A stretch of 58,320 bases of DNA from Brachionus koreanus. Taxonomy: Eukaryota; Rotifera; Eurotatoria; Ploima; Brachionidae. Position 1 is the stretch's first letter. Each line of letters opens with the position of its first letter. The position numbers and the translations under genes are program-made. The notes beneath the pieces were generated by a model that was not told where the DNA came from, searched no databases, and saw only the letters and a program-made list of their open reading frames with translations. This document shows positions 33,859-44,615 of this stretch, piece after piece. The stretch is taken from NCBI GenBank assembly GCA_016987375.1, contig PJRA01000435.1:89965-148284 (forward strand), given 5' to 3'.

Positions 33859-35434
33859 TGTGTCATTGGGCCAAAGTTATGCATGATTTCGCAATTACTT
33901 GATTATTAATATTTTCTATTTAGTTATAAAATAAAACCTTCTTTAATTCATAAATGTTAAAAGAATAAAAATCTTGACACAAAAATATTAAAATCAAATT
34001 AATTTTTGCATTTACAGAGACATATTCTGAAAATTTTTAAATCACTAATTTATTAAAAAATCATATTAAATTAGGAGACAAAAAAGTATATGTGCCTAAT
34101 TATGATGATGTGTTTGTTCCCGTTGAATGTCCTAAAAAATATTCTAATTTAAATTTTAATAGAGAAAAAAGTATTTTTATTTATCAAAATTGATCATATC
34201 AAACATATTTAAAACCCTAAAACAAATTTTGAATCACGTATCAAAATCGTGGGTCTAATCAAACATTGCAAAAACATTCTCAAATAATAAACACAACAAA
34301 GAAAAAAATAGCTTAATCAATAATAACTAAATGTATATGCCTAAATGCTAATTTAGACGATGGCCGAAATTTTACTATGTACATAGCAATGAATTTTAAA
34401 ATACATTAATCCAAGCATTATTTTCTCGGTCTAATTTCTTCTCGATTCGACTCGTTTAAAACTTCAAGTGAATTGCTAAAAAAAAAAATTTTAATTTTGC
34501 AACTAAATTTAACTTTTATTTTACAATTTAATACACAGGAAAAAAACATCGCCATTCAGTGTTTCTCTAAAACTAAGCTGCGCTTTTTTGCTTAGCAAAA
34601 TTAAGCATAAACTAGCAAAAAATTAACTGGCTCTGCTAGTTTCATTTAGAGTAGCTGTTTACTTTTTGTTCATTTGGCAATGTAACTCTATTACATGAGC
34701 TTATAGCAAAATTTAATCCAAATTTTTACTTTATCATATTATTAGCAGTAAAAATTTTTCCCTTGGACGTAAATTAGAAAGCAAAAATTAGAAACAAAGA
34801 AAATTTTTTCAATATTTAAGCATAAATCCATTTGGTTCACTTATTTCTCTTGTTTAAGCCATCAAGATAAGAAAGAGCATGACTATTTTTAATCACTAAG
34901 AGTTCTAGTTATTAGAGCATAATTGAATGATTTAAATTTAGATTATAATCTAGGAGAATGACCCAGGATACTTTCTTAATTTGAACCCGCTTTTTCGAGT
35001 ATCAATTGATAATTTTTTTGTTTTACTTTTTTTAAACAATTAATTGGTGATGATAATTTGCAACCAAAATCGAGCTACCAGTTTGCTAAGTCATTTAATT
35101 CTACTGGCAAAATCACGAAGTAAACGAATGTTTTTTAAGACAATTTTTCATTAAATTTCACACCCATGTACTCAAGGTAGCAAAAAATTTTTTTTTTAAT
35201 TTAATCGAAAAATCATATTTTAAGCTTTTTTAATTTTTCTAACTTATCTTTTTTATTTATTTATTTGTTTTTTTTTTGTAATATTCTTACTAAACACACT
35301 TTACATTTCAAATGTAAATTTTAATTTTTCAAAGCACATTTTTTTAAATAAAATATCTTGCATAATTTTAGATAATTCAATCCTGGTACTACTGAAGAGC
35401 AGTGTTTTGAACTAATGCTATCAAACTTTCATTT
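33859..35434. other. Intergenic/5' region of SPSB
   Basis: AT-rich. A 50-codon plus frame at about 34045-34192 (KKVYVPNYDDVFVPVECPKK) is protein-like but unassigned. ATTTTAG at about 35365-35371 before the SPSB ATG may be the acceptor of a non-coding 5' exon. Confidence 0.3.
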
Positions 35435-36865
35435 ATGAGTAAATTTATTCTGGACGAAGAACGCTTGAGTCAAGACTTTAAAAAAACAACAATGGGAAAT
35501 AAAGTTATTCAAAATGTGGTCACACAAATAGAAAAATGTGAACGCGACGAGAATAACGAGAGAGTTCGCCAGGAAGAAGAGTCTACTAGCGATCAGGAGA
35601 ACACAAACAGCCAAAGTGATTCGGTTTCGGACAACTTGAAACTGTGGAGCTCATCATCGGTTTCGACTTCTTCAGCCGGTCCAAAATCAGTGCTTACTCC
35701 ATCGAACAAAAAAGACGATTCTGGCTACCTGCATACCGCATCATCAGATTCTCTTTCCAGCCAAGTAACACCTGCAAGCAGTTCAAGAGCCCGAAATATG
35801 CTTAACGATGAAGCAACAGTCATTTCCATTTTGTCATCAAGCAGCGCTTCGACCTCAGCATCAAGTTCACCTTCCAAATCACCGGTAAAATGTGCCAAAA
35901 AATCAGAAAATAATTTCGAATCAGTCCAGAGCAAAAGTTCCAAATATGCACCTTTTTCCATTTCATCAATTTCTATAACTCGATCAAACGAGGCGTCTAA
36001 TGTCACGCCCCAGAACCGAAAGAAATCCGCTTTTGACGAGGACGTATCTCCTCTATCGGCACCCTCAACCGGTTTTGGTACATCGATTGTATTCAACAAC
36101 AATAACACAAGATTCATGTCTGAATTTCAAATACCAGCCAGATTAGAATACATTTTGGACATGCCAATGGCTAGCTATGAGCTTGCTAGTTTGCACGCAT
36201 GGAATCCAGATGATCGTTCTTTGAACATATTTGTCAAAGAAACTGACCCTTTTACTTTGCACCGTCATCCAGTGGCCCAGTCTACTGATTGTATCCGAAC
36301 CAAAATAGGTTATACTAAAGGAATTCATTTATGGGAATTGAATTGGAATTCGCGTCAACGCGGCACTCACGCAATTATAGGAGTGGCCACCGACAAGTCA
36401 CCATTACATTGTGTCGGCTATCAGTCACTCATCGGAAGCAATCCAGAATCGTGGGGATGGGACCTGGGCCGTAATAGAGCCTGTCACAACACCAAAGCTA
36501 CAAATCACCCGCCGCCAATTTATCCAAAAATGCTCAAACAGGACGAGGTTTTCGTAGTGCCAGACAAGTTCATGATGTGCTTGGACATGGACGAAGGCAC
36601 CCTGTCATTTTTAGCCGATGGTCAGTATTTGGGCGTAGCTTTCCGGGGTCTAAAGGGAAGAAAATTGCATCCGATTGTATCTGCTGTTTGGGGCCATTGT
36701 GAAATTACTATGAGATATGTGAACGGAATGGATCCAAATCCACTGCCTTTGACCGATTTGTGCCGAAGAACTATTCGCCAGTCTGTCGGCAAATCAAGGC
36801 TGAATGAAATAAAGAAGCTTAATTTGCCAAATTCAATCAAAAATTTTCTACTATTTAAGAGTTAA
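35435..36865 (+). CDS. SPRY domain and SOCS box protein (SPSB/Gustavus family)
   Basis: An intronless 476-codon frame. Residues 1-225 are Ser/Thr/Asn-rich and disordered. The conserved part begins at [20 protein letters not shown], followed by a complete SPRY/B30.2 domain ([68 protein letters not shown]). The end, [20 protein letters not shown] through [11 protein letters not shown], is a SOCS box with the LCRRxIR Elongin-B/C contact. SPSB proteins are substrate receptors of Elongin BC-Cullin5 ubiquitin ligases; the SPRY pocket binds D-I-N-N-N-type peptides, as in Drosophila Gustavus binding Vasa. Known SPSB1/4 and Gustavus proteins are about 260-280 residues, so the 200-residue N-terminal extension is the odd point. 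A later in-frame Met ([10 protein letters not shown], about residue 227) would give a normal-length protein and may be an alternative start. Confidence 0.92.
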   Translation: MSKFILDEERLSQDFKKTTMGNKVIQNVVTQIEKCERDENNERVRQEEESTSDQENTNSQSDSVSDNLKLWSSSSVSTSSAGPKSVLTPSNKKDDSGYLHTASSDSLSSQVTPASSSRARNMLNDEATVISILSSSSASTSASSSPSKSPVKCAKKSENNFESVQSKSSKYAPFSISSISITRSNEASNVTPQNRKKSAFDEDVSPLSAPSTGFGTSIVFNNNNTRFMSEFQIPARLEYILDMPMASYELASLHAWNPDDRSLNIFVKETDPFTLHRHPVAQSTDCIRTKIGYTKGIHLWELNWNSRQRGTHAIIGVATDKSPLHCVGYQSLIGSNPESWGWDLGRNRACHNTKATNHPPPIYPKMLKQDEVFVVPDKFMMCLDMDEGTLSFLADGQYLGVAFRGLKGRKLHPIVSAVWGHCEITMRYVNGMDPNPLPLTDLCRRTIRQSVGKSRLNEIKKLNLPNSIKNFLLFKS

Positions 36866-37640
36866 TCTATTTTATTCGTTGTTTAAAAGTGCCATTTTAA
36901 AACTAAATTATTATTCAGGGATACAAATTTGATTCAATTTGATTGTAAATAGATTAATTAATTGAAACAAAAAGAAAAGTTGTGTCATAAATTTATAAAT
37001 GAAGAAAAAACATTGATTTTGTATTTATTTATTGTTAAAAATGCGTCTAGTTGCTTAAAATGAGCTAACTCTAAAATAAATCACACGAAAAAACAAATAG
37101 CATCAAAAACAAATAAAATCAATTAACTATTTTTGATGATTAGAAAAAGCTTTTTTAGAAACATACATTTTTTCATACAATTTTGATCAAAAAAATTATA
37201 ATAACTCTAATTTGTAATATTTTTTTTCTATTTTTTTTTTTCAAGCGTTTAAATTTTTTTATATGACAATTTATTGGTGATAATTATTCATTTTAATATA
37301 TATTTGTATTCTGATGACAACATTTGATTTTTAATTGTAATTTAAATAAAATTTAAAAAATAAATCATACACATGTAAAGAAAAATCCAAATTTATTTTT
37401 TCCATTCTTAAAGTAATTAGATTTTAGAAAAAATGACAAATAATTGACAACTTTGTATCGAATATTAGCTGTTATATCCTTGTGTTTAAATAAAAATAAA
37501 GTTTGTTTGCCAAAAGCTTTTATTAAATGTAAATTAAAAATAGAAACGGCCGTCTAAGCCAAAATAAGTTAAATAAAGTTAAATCCATGATCTTTCTCTT
37601 TGGTTAGACTTTCTGGTATAAATACATAATCATACGCCAA
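36866..37640. other. 3' UTR and intergenic sequence of SPSB
   Basis: AT-rich. Contains several AATAAA words (for example near 37345 and 37490) and a 55-bp segment shared with 43081-43134. Confidence 0.4.
37008..37063 (+). repeat. 55-bp segment shared with the RTE-LINE tail at 43.1 kb
   Basis: ATTGATTTTGTATTTATTTA then TTGTTAAAAATGCGTCTAGT then TGCTTAAAATGA. The reverse complement of 43081-43134 is nearly the same, with the last 30 bases identical. Confidence 0.65.
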
Positions 37641-37662
37641 CGCGTGTTTGTAAAAACAATAA

Positions 37663-37915
37663 TTAAAGTTGTTGTTTGGAAACAACTTGTTTCAAACAAC
37701 TTGGCCAATCTCTCTCACCATTTCTTTGTTCTGCCTCCTTGGTTTTTTCGACCTCTTTCATCTTGCTCATTTGCTCGATCGTTTCTTTCGATGGTCTGCC
37801 TGGCTTCAGTTTAGTCCTTTGATTCTCCATAGTCTTTCTTAGACTCACTTTCGGCTTGCAAGTCGTCTGTTCACCACTTTCTCCCCTATTGCTTTTTTTA
37901 CATTTTTAACTCAAC
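37663..37915 (-). other. Lys/Glu-rich short frame with an AT-hook-like motif
   Basis: Open for about 80 codons on the minus strand: RGESGEQTTCKPKVSLRKTM, NQRTKLKPGRPSKETIEQMS, KEVEKTKEAEQRNGERD. KPGRPSK resembles an AT-hook core (GRP flanked by basic residues). The frame is open upstream to about 37915 without a clear start. Either an exon of an unknown DNA-binding protein or mobile-element debris; see the neighbour at 38200-38640. Confidence 0.35.
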
Positions 37916-38199
37916 TATTATTTGATTGAAAATAGAAAACATTCAATTCTTATATATCTCTAAACTATTTAATTATTAGCTTAATTTGGTAAACTTCTGT
38001 AATCTTTTTATAATTTCTAATTTTATATTTTAATGAGTTCTAAATTTCCAGTATTTTATTGATACTTTAATAATAGATAAATTCTCTCAAATATTTTTAC
38101 GACAAAACACTACATAAAAATATTTTTTACAAGATAAAGAAATAATTTGATAGACAAAAAACAATGAAAAAAAACTATACAAAATATATGAGTACTTAT

Positions 38200-38640
38200 T
38201 TTTTCTTCTTTTATTGCGCGACTCATGAACATGATCATGCATCAATATGATTATTGTTTGAAGTAGTTCTTTAGTTTGATTAAGTGGAACATCGTTGACA
38301 TTTTTTTTGGTCTACCACGATCACGTTTGGGTTGAGTTGTTTCTACACCAACAAGAATTGTTAATTCTTAATTCTTCAACGTGGTTTATTTCTTCTTCCT
38401 CTTCGTTTTCATAAATGATTTCTGTTGTATTGTTTATCTGTATGTTTATTCGCTTATTAACTGGTATATATAGATAGTCTTCATACGTATCTTCATCGAT
38501 AGAATTACTGACAGCCTCACCGGGTTGTCTTTTCAAGCCACTTTCCGTAACTTTTGGTCTCCTGAGTCGTATTTTCGCCAATTGGTAACAGTGTCTTGAC
38601 TGCAAGATTCAATTAAGATTTTAATTTATTCTAGTGTTAA
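38200..38640 (-). pseudogene. Frameshifted fragment with acidic tract and RGRPKK motif
   Basis: The minus-strand frame LAKIRLRRPKVTESGLKRQP then SNSIDEDTYEDYLYIPVNKR and IYENEEEEEINHVEEL runs into a stop after RNNSTQT. In the next frame QPKRDRGRPKK (AT-hook-like) overlaps the break, after which the first frame continues NVNDVPLNQTKELLQTII and HVHESRNKRRKNK. This pattern suggests a one-base frameshift in a once longer protein, probably from a mobile element. No named domain. Confidence 0.35.
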
Positions 38641-39167
38641 TTATATCTAGCTAATTAGTAAAATTATCTAGCATTTTAATTTTTTTCTCTTTTAGTTAAA
38701 AATTTTGTCTAGGTGTTAAATTTATTATCCAGTAAATAATCTTTTTATATAGTACATTGAATACATTTTATCTAGTAAGTTCATCCTTTTAAATAGTATA
38801 CAATAATAAAATGTGTACTTTTATCATATTTTTTATTCTTTTTTGTTGTAAAAATATAAAAATTTCAAATTTGAGTATTTAAATGAAATCGAAAGCTATC
38901 TGGGCAAACCGAGAGATGTTCCGCCTCAATTATTAATTAAATAAAAAACAAAATATGATTGACAATTATAAAAGTGAGACTTTTTTCAAAAAAATATTAT
39001 TTAAAATCAGAGTTCCTCAAAAATTATTAAATTCTGAATATTTTAGAAACTGAAGACTTTAAAAAATTTTAGAATTTAGAAATAAAATAAAGAGAGCTTT
39101 ATTTTCATTTAATCATTGTTAAAGTTTCGATAAAATATAATATTTATTTTTAGCTAAAGAAAAAACA
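38641..39167. other. Intergenic, nothing recognised
   Basis: AT-rich spacer before the tRNA cluster. Confidence 0.4.
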
Positions 39168-39239
39168 AGGGGGCATCCGGGATTGAACCGGAGACCTCTC
39201 GATCTGCAGTCGAATGCTCTACCACTGAGCTATACCCCC
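39168..39239 (-). tRNA. tRNA-Cys (GCA), copy 1
   Basis: 72 bases on minus: acceptor GGGGGTA paired with TGCCCCC, D-arm with AGCTCAGTGGTAGAGC, anticodon loop CTGCAGA (GCA, Cys), T-arm GGTTCAATCCC, discriminator T. A- and B-boxes intact, no intron, T-rich terminator downstream on minus. The gene body is the same as the other two copies. Confidence 0.96.
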
Positions 39240-40104
39240 TTATAAAGTAAAACATAAAAAATATTTAGATTACAATTGTTGACAAAGGTTGACTATTCAA
39301 AATTGAAGCAGCTTCTACAACCCATATAAATTTTGTTACAAGTTTTGATTTATATCCGAGGGAACACAATCCAATTCTCTAAGCCTGAAATGACATATTG
39401 ACTTGCTAAACGCATGACATGATTGTATTGCACTTTAAGACTCTGGACATTTATGTCGACTGGAGTCAGACTAGAACAACAACAAAAATTTAAACCTTAA
39501 AATTTTGAAAAATGTTAAATTTTAATCTTAATAAAAATTGACTTAGATAAGAATAATATAAACAAAACACTTGAATGAATGTTTAAACAATATTAAAATT
39601 TGATTTTCAATCGAAATATACTTCTCATGTAAGTATAAGTGTTCCTTTCATCTTGACAAAAACCAAGTTTCGTGATCCCTTGTAAGAAATGTGATAGTCG
39701 AGTATTTGAAATTACATGTTCAAATCCAAATCAATCTTTTTATTTTGTAACTACAATATTTGCTCCATTTAACGAAATCCTCTATATTTCTAATAAGAAT
39801 CCAAGAACCAATTTTTTATAAAGGAAAAAGATTTCTTACTTTTTTTGATATAACAAACCTTTTTATAACGAAATATTGTTTAAATATCATTTGACTTGAC
39901 TTTGAAAAGACTTTAAATGACTTTTTTTTTGAGTTTTGCACAAGTTCTTGTTTAGATAAAATATTCTTCTAAAAGTTTAATACAATCTTGGAAACTTCTA
40001 TCTAGTAAAAGAATAAATTCAAATTTTTTTAATTAAATATTTTTTATGTAACTTTTATGATAAAAAAACTTAAGATAGTCCAAATATTATTTAGCAAAAA
40101 ATCA
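39240..40104. other. Spacer between tRNA-Cys copies 1 and 2
   Basis: No gene recognised. Confidence 0.45.
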
Positions 40105-40176
40105 AGGGGGCATCCGGGATTGAACCGGAGACCTCTCGATCTGCAGTCGAATGCTCTACCACTGAGCTATACCCCC
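40105..40176 (-). tRNA. tRNA-Cys (GCA), copy 2
   Basis: Sequence identical to copy 1. Its 3' flank on minus (TTGATTTTTTGCTAAATAAT) is nearly the same as that of copy 3, showing that a segment larger than the gene was duplicated. Run of six T is the terminator. Confidence 0.96.
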
Positions 40177-41430
40177 TTATAAATATCGATTAGCTATTTT
40201 TAAATTTTTTTTTGACAAAAACATTACCTGGTCGATTTCTTTTTCTTTTAAAAATCTTTGTAAAAATAATAATATATTTAACAATTTTTTTTGTCTAAAA
40301 ATAAAATTTATTTTAATTATTTATTAATTTTTATTTTTTTCTATCTATTGCCGATGACGTCATTAAAACCTAGTTTGCTTCTCTTTATTACTTTATCTAT
40401 CATGCTCATTTTATTCACTTAATGCAGTTTTATTGTTTATATAAATTAATATAAAGTTGAATTTTAACTCAGAATTTTAAAGAAATTAATTAAATAATTA
40501 ATTATTTAATAGAAATTAAATAAAAGTCTCTCTTAGATAATTGATTAAGATCAATTATTTAATTATAAAAAGTATAGTTGTTTAAAAGTCAAGTCAAAGT
40601 CCACACTTTAAAACTCAAATAAATTTAAGACTTATTTTTTTCTTTTATTTTTCAATAAATACTTATGAGATTGAAGTGGCGATACATGATTTTGTAAAAC
40701 AAAGAATTTGCTACAAACTGCGTTATTTTTTAAAAATTCAATTCCTAGTCAAAAAAATCAAAAATGGTATAACTATGAGATGGAATGAGATAAAGAGTTT
40801 ATTTTGATAAAAATGTAAACCTCATACAAAAATACATAATAATGGGAAAAGTTAAATTGTCGAAAAAAGTCCATTTTTCAATGAACTGAACCTTATAAAA
40901 AATCATTTTAAATTTATAAGAAACTATTTGATTTAATAAATTTTTTCTTGTTCAAATTCGAATTTCTTATATTCGGTATTCACTGTATTAGTTTTAGTTT
41001 TTTTTTATTTTCTTAATTATTTGTTTAGGCCAAAAGGAGTCAATTATTAATAAAGTTGTTATTAAATACTTTCTTTGTGTGTTATAACCACGAACCACCA
41101 GATCTTAGCAGGTCAGGAAAATAACAAAATAGATATGCTTTAGATATATATCTCAAATTTAATATTGCAGATCTCATTCAATTGTAACAGTAAAGTTAAC
41201 TTTTATCATTAGTTTACCTTTCTCGGGAGCTCAACAAAAAATTATCAAGACAAATAAAATTTAAAATTAAAGAATGAAGAATGTGCAAAGTTCAATTAAA
41301 TGTCCAAAATTTTAATAGAAAAACAAATAAAGTTTAAAAATAAAAATTAAAAATTTAATCTAAACTAATTAATATCGAATTAGGAAAATTTCAAAATATT
41401 AGCGCTGAAACAAGAAAAATTTCTAAAAGA
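40177..41430. other. Intergenic, nothing recognised
   Basis: AT-rich. Contains a TGACGTCA palindrome near 40355, which could be a CRE-type site by chance. Confidence 0.4.
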
Positions 41431-41431
41431 T

Positions 41432-42135
41432 CGATATTTTCATGAATGTTAGGTTCGGATGGGGGTTGTGTTCCTTCAGATGATTTATGTTTACCAAATC
41501 ATCTTTTATCAACCTGTATTACTGGAGAGCTTTGTACACCTAAAATTAATGAAATAACTAATCCACATGAATACTTAGGACAAATGGAAATTTCTACTTG
41601 CATTACAATATTAAAAGTTAAAACGAAATTCCCTTAGTTAATTTTTGGGATGGTTATCTAGCTAGATTATCTGCAACCTTTTTTCCTTTTCGTGGAAACA
41701 TCTAATTACTAGAATACTAGAATTAGATGCAAAACTAGAATTTTATTAAATTGAAGGAAGCAGTTTTATTCAATTATATGAGCCTTTTCCAAAATATGAT
41801 GGAAGCTGTCTTGACAACTATAATGACAGAAAATTCTGTTATACTAAGCCAGATTTTGTTTCTGCAAATTTAGAAATATTCGTCGATTTCCTGTTTTTTA
41901 TATTTTGGAAAAAAATATATGAATTTTCAGGAAATGAGCCTGAATGTAATGACAAATTTGAAGCTTCTTCAACAACTACTCCTTCCAGTACAACATCAAT
42001 AAAACCATGTTTAAACAATGGAAGGTGTGTTGAAAAAGAATTTAATTCCTATGAATGTTTGTGTCCAATAGCTCATACGATTGTGTAATTGCTACTTTAG
42101 AATTACTTCCTTAACGTTCAAACATGCGTATTCTT
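41432..42135 (+). pseudogene. Broken secreted Cys-rich/EGF-like gene
   Basis: Three exon-like plus-strand pieces. First, about 41446-41637: MLGSDGGCVPSDDLCLPNHL then CITGELCTPK. Second, about 41755-41893: GSSFIQLYEPFPKYDGSCLD then NDRKFCYTKPDFVSANLEIF. Third, after TTTTCAG at 41930: NEPECNDKFEASSTTTPSST, a Thr/Ser linker, and CLNNGRCVEKEFNSYECLCP, an EGF-like core. In this frame a stop follows CPIAHTIV before the last EGF Cys; in the next frame SSYDCVIATLELL would supply it, so a one-base frameshift has probably broken the domain. Further protein-like scraps (WTYVIKVETSHSFIRDVLL) continue to about 42550. It looks like the remains of an extracellular protein; parts may still be expressed. Confidence 0.45.
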
Positions 42136-43080
42136 TAAATCCTAATTTCAATTTATCGAATTAGATTTTTTTTAATTTTAAGGAGCCTTAGCTCGATACA
42201 GACAAACTGGTAAAAAAGTAATTTATTTTTTAAAGATAAAATTTTTTATTCTTGAATTTATGAATCTTTTCTTATTTTTTTCTCCGAAATAAAAATTCTT
42301 TGAGATGTTTACCTTTTTTTTAACAAAAAAAATTGATTCAATTTTTATCTAATTAAAGCAAAATGGACATATGTTATAAAAGTTGAGACTTCTCATTCTT
42401 TTATCAGAGATGTTTTGCTGAACAACTAAGGATCAGGAAGAGAAGCTGTTGTATCATTAAATATTTATGGGAAAAACATAAATCAATTGAATATTTTGTT
42501 GAAACCTAATGATAAGAATGGCCAAAACTTTCGGTTTGTCTATCCTGAGTAATTGAATTAAAATTTGATTTTAGCTTTTAGTTTTAAATCATTTAAATGA
42601 AAAAAATCCTTTAAAGAAAATAAAATATTTGAAAACAAAAAATTGAGTACCGATTGTGTTTTTTTATTTTTATTATGCTTCTAGTATTTCCTTCCTTTAT
42701 AAAACAAATACAAAACAAAATACCCAATATGAAACAAGATGATCAATTTTGTCCGTTTAGTAGCCAGCCATCACACGGTCGGAATTTATTTTGGCCGGAT
42801 TTTTTAAATACGGTTTTTAAACGGTCGGTCAATTCACGGCCAAAACTGGCCGTTTTTATTAGCCGGCCGGTCTGAGAATTATAAGGATTAAGTGGAGCCT
42901 TATGGAGACCTAGTCTTTCCTTTAAGTCACATGATTAAGTTCTCAATCCATATGGGAATAAAATTGATCAACTTGTATTGGCTGAAATACAGGCTTTAAA
43001 AGTTACAAGAAATCAGAGTTGTTTTAATTTTTTTGTCAAAATTTTAATAAAATTATTTCTAAAAAAGCTTTTTCTAATCA
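42136..43080. other. Intergenic with a CGG-rich islet
   Basis: Scraps of the broken gene up to about 42550. At 42765-42876 a GC-rich islet carries repeated CGGTCGG, GGCCGG and the palindrome CGGCCAAAACTGGCCG, very unlike its surroundings; perhaps a transposon end. Confidence 0.35.
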
Positions 43081-43134
43081 TCATTTTAAGCAACTAGACG
43101 CATTTTTAACAAAAAATTAATACAAAATCAATTT
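43081..43134 (-). repeat. Copy of the 55-bp segment also at 37.0 kb
   Basis: Overlaps the end of the RTE-like remnant on the minus strand (its last codons and stop) and continues beyond. See 37008-37063. Confidence 0.65.
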
Positions 43135-43640
43135 TTTCTTTTGCCTTTACCCTTGCTTCTACCCATGTCATGGCTGTCCATTGAAAGGCCTTTTTTGATA
43201 TTTTTTTTTCTTTCATTCTAAGTACATGTCGAAGCCATCGCAATCTTTTGTTCTTAATGCATTGACTTAATAGCTCTAAATTCCTAAAATCCTCCGCAGA
43301 CTGCAAATATCTGGTCCATGCATCCTCTACCTCGTCTAATCCTGCTTATTCTTCTCTATGTGGAGCATCCAAGGAATTCCTAATAAGAATTATGCTGCAG
43401 AGCGATTTTCTCTCTATTGGTAACAGTTTTATTCCTCGCCAATTGTCACAGATCATTTTTTTACCTTTCTAGCTTGGCTATCAGGCCTTTTAAACAGTCC
43501 TCTGTTATGATGATTTCTCATCACCATTTCTTGCTGAGGAGATCGTGCAGTACCCCTATTGTGATACTATCACCAGTTTTCAGAATTTCTTTCGTTATCT
43601 GGGTTCTACAACCCATTTTACATCGTAACTAAAATAGAGT
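43106..43640 (-). pseudogene. RTE-like LINE ORF remnant with internal deletion
   Basis: Minus strand from 43640: KEILKTGDSITIGVLHDLLS, ITEDCLKGLIAKLER, and NREKIALQHNSY. This is the palm entry region of RTE-type reverse transcriptases (pattern AE.LK.GG...L..L...W.EE..PEDW..G.I.KL.KKGDL). It then jumps to LDEVEDAWTRYLQSAEDF and CIKNKRLRWLRHVLRM, the conserved C-terminal element of the same family. The stretch between, with the catalytic box, is missing. Several stops. Inactive. Confidence 0.65.
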
Positions 43641-43726
43641 ACTTAATAGACGTGTCACTCAATTCGGATAATTACGTAATGAGAAAAAAAATAAAGATGG
43701 TCCAAATATTATTTAGCAAAAAATAA

Positions 43727-43798
43727 AGGGGGCATCCGGGATTGAACCGGAGACCTCTCGATCTGCAGTCGAATGCTCTACCACTGAGCTATACCCCC
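43727..43798 (-). tRNA. tRNA-Cys (GCA), copy 3
   Basis: Identical gene body to copies 1 and 2. The 35 bases on its low-coordinate side (GTCCAAATATTATTTAGCAA) match those beside copy 2 with two differences. Confidence 0.96.
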
Positions 43799-43976
43799 TT
43801 AGAAATATCTATTTTTATATTGTTTTTTTTTGACAAATAAAAAATATAAAAATTATCTATTAATATAGTTGTTTTTTATAATAAAACAATTTAAGATTTG
43901 AATAAATCAAAATAACGAGAGAGATACTTATTTCAATTGTTAAATTTAAATTAAAAAACTAAATGGACTAACAGTA

Positions 43977-44049
43977 GCCGAAATAGCTCAGTTGGGAGAG
44001 CGTTAGACTGAAGATCTAAAGGTCCTTGGTTCGATCCCGAGTTTCGGCA
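43977..44049 (+). tRNA. tRNA-Phe (GAA)
   Basis: 73 bases: acceptor GCCGAAA paired with TTTCGGC, D-arm TAGCTCAGTTGGGAGAGC, anticodon loop CTGAAGA (GAA, Phe), T-arm GGTTCGATCCC, discriminator A, followed at once by a run of eight T (pol III terminator). No intron. Confidence 0.97.
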
Positions 44050-44393
44050 TTTTTTTTTATTATGTAAAATAATTTGTAAAATATTTTAACTTTTTTTAAC
44101 TGAATCAGATGACTTTTTTACTTTTTATATTCAGAATTCTAGCAGCATGAACTATAAAATCTGAATAATAGAACAAAGCCAATTGATAAAAAAATTTGTT
44201 TAAAAACTAGTTCTGTTAATGCAACAAGGTGCACCGTTTTGCGAATGTTTTGATCCTTTCAACATTAAGAAAAGAGTGAACTCATTTTAAACTAGTAATA
44301 ATTGTTGTAAAGAAGATATCGCAGTTGTCGCTCAAAAGGTTTCGAATAGAAGCTGAGTGGCTTCCCCAATTATTCTGTTTTATGGCATTGTGA
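44050..44393. other. Spacer, nothing recognised
   Basis: Between tRNA-Phe and the palindrome. Confidence 0.45.
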
Positions 44394-44615
44394 ATTTTGG
44401 AACAAAAAACAAAAACAAAAATTTAAAATTAAAATAACTTTTTTTCTAATGGTCTAAAAATCGTTCTGCAAAATGTATCAGCTGATACANNNNNNNNNNN
44501 NNNNNNNNNNNNNNNNNNNNNNATCAGCTGATACATTTTGCAGAACGGTTTTTAGACCATTAGAAAAAAAGTTATTTTAATTTTAAATTTTTGTTTTTGT
44601 TTTTTGTTCCAAAAT
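44394..44615. mobile_element. Long palindrome with assembly gap at its tip
   Basis: Left arm 44394-44489 and right arm 44523-44615 are reverse complements with one mismatch (ATCGTTCTGC versus ACCGTTCTGC). They are separated by 33 N. The tip is itself the perfect palindrome TGTATCAGCTGATACA. The last 13 bases before the gap and the first 13 after it are the same (ATCAGCTGATACA). No coding sequence. A foldback or snap-back MITE is likely; no clear target duplication seen. Confidence 0.8.

Noticed and set aside
35725..36117. Minus-strand frame of 130 codons
   Set aside because: Shadow of the Ser-rich SPSB N-terminus.
39168..43798. CRISPR-like array from regularly repeated 72-base units
   Set aside because: The units are tRNA-Cys genes, spaced irregularly by 0.9 and 3.6 kb.
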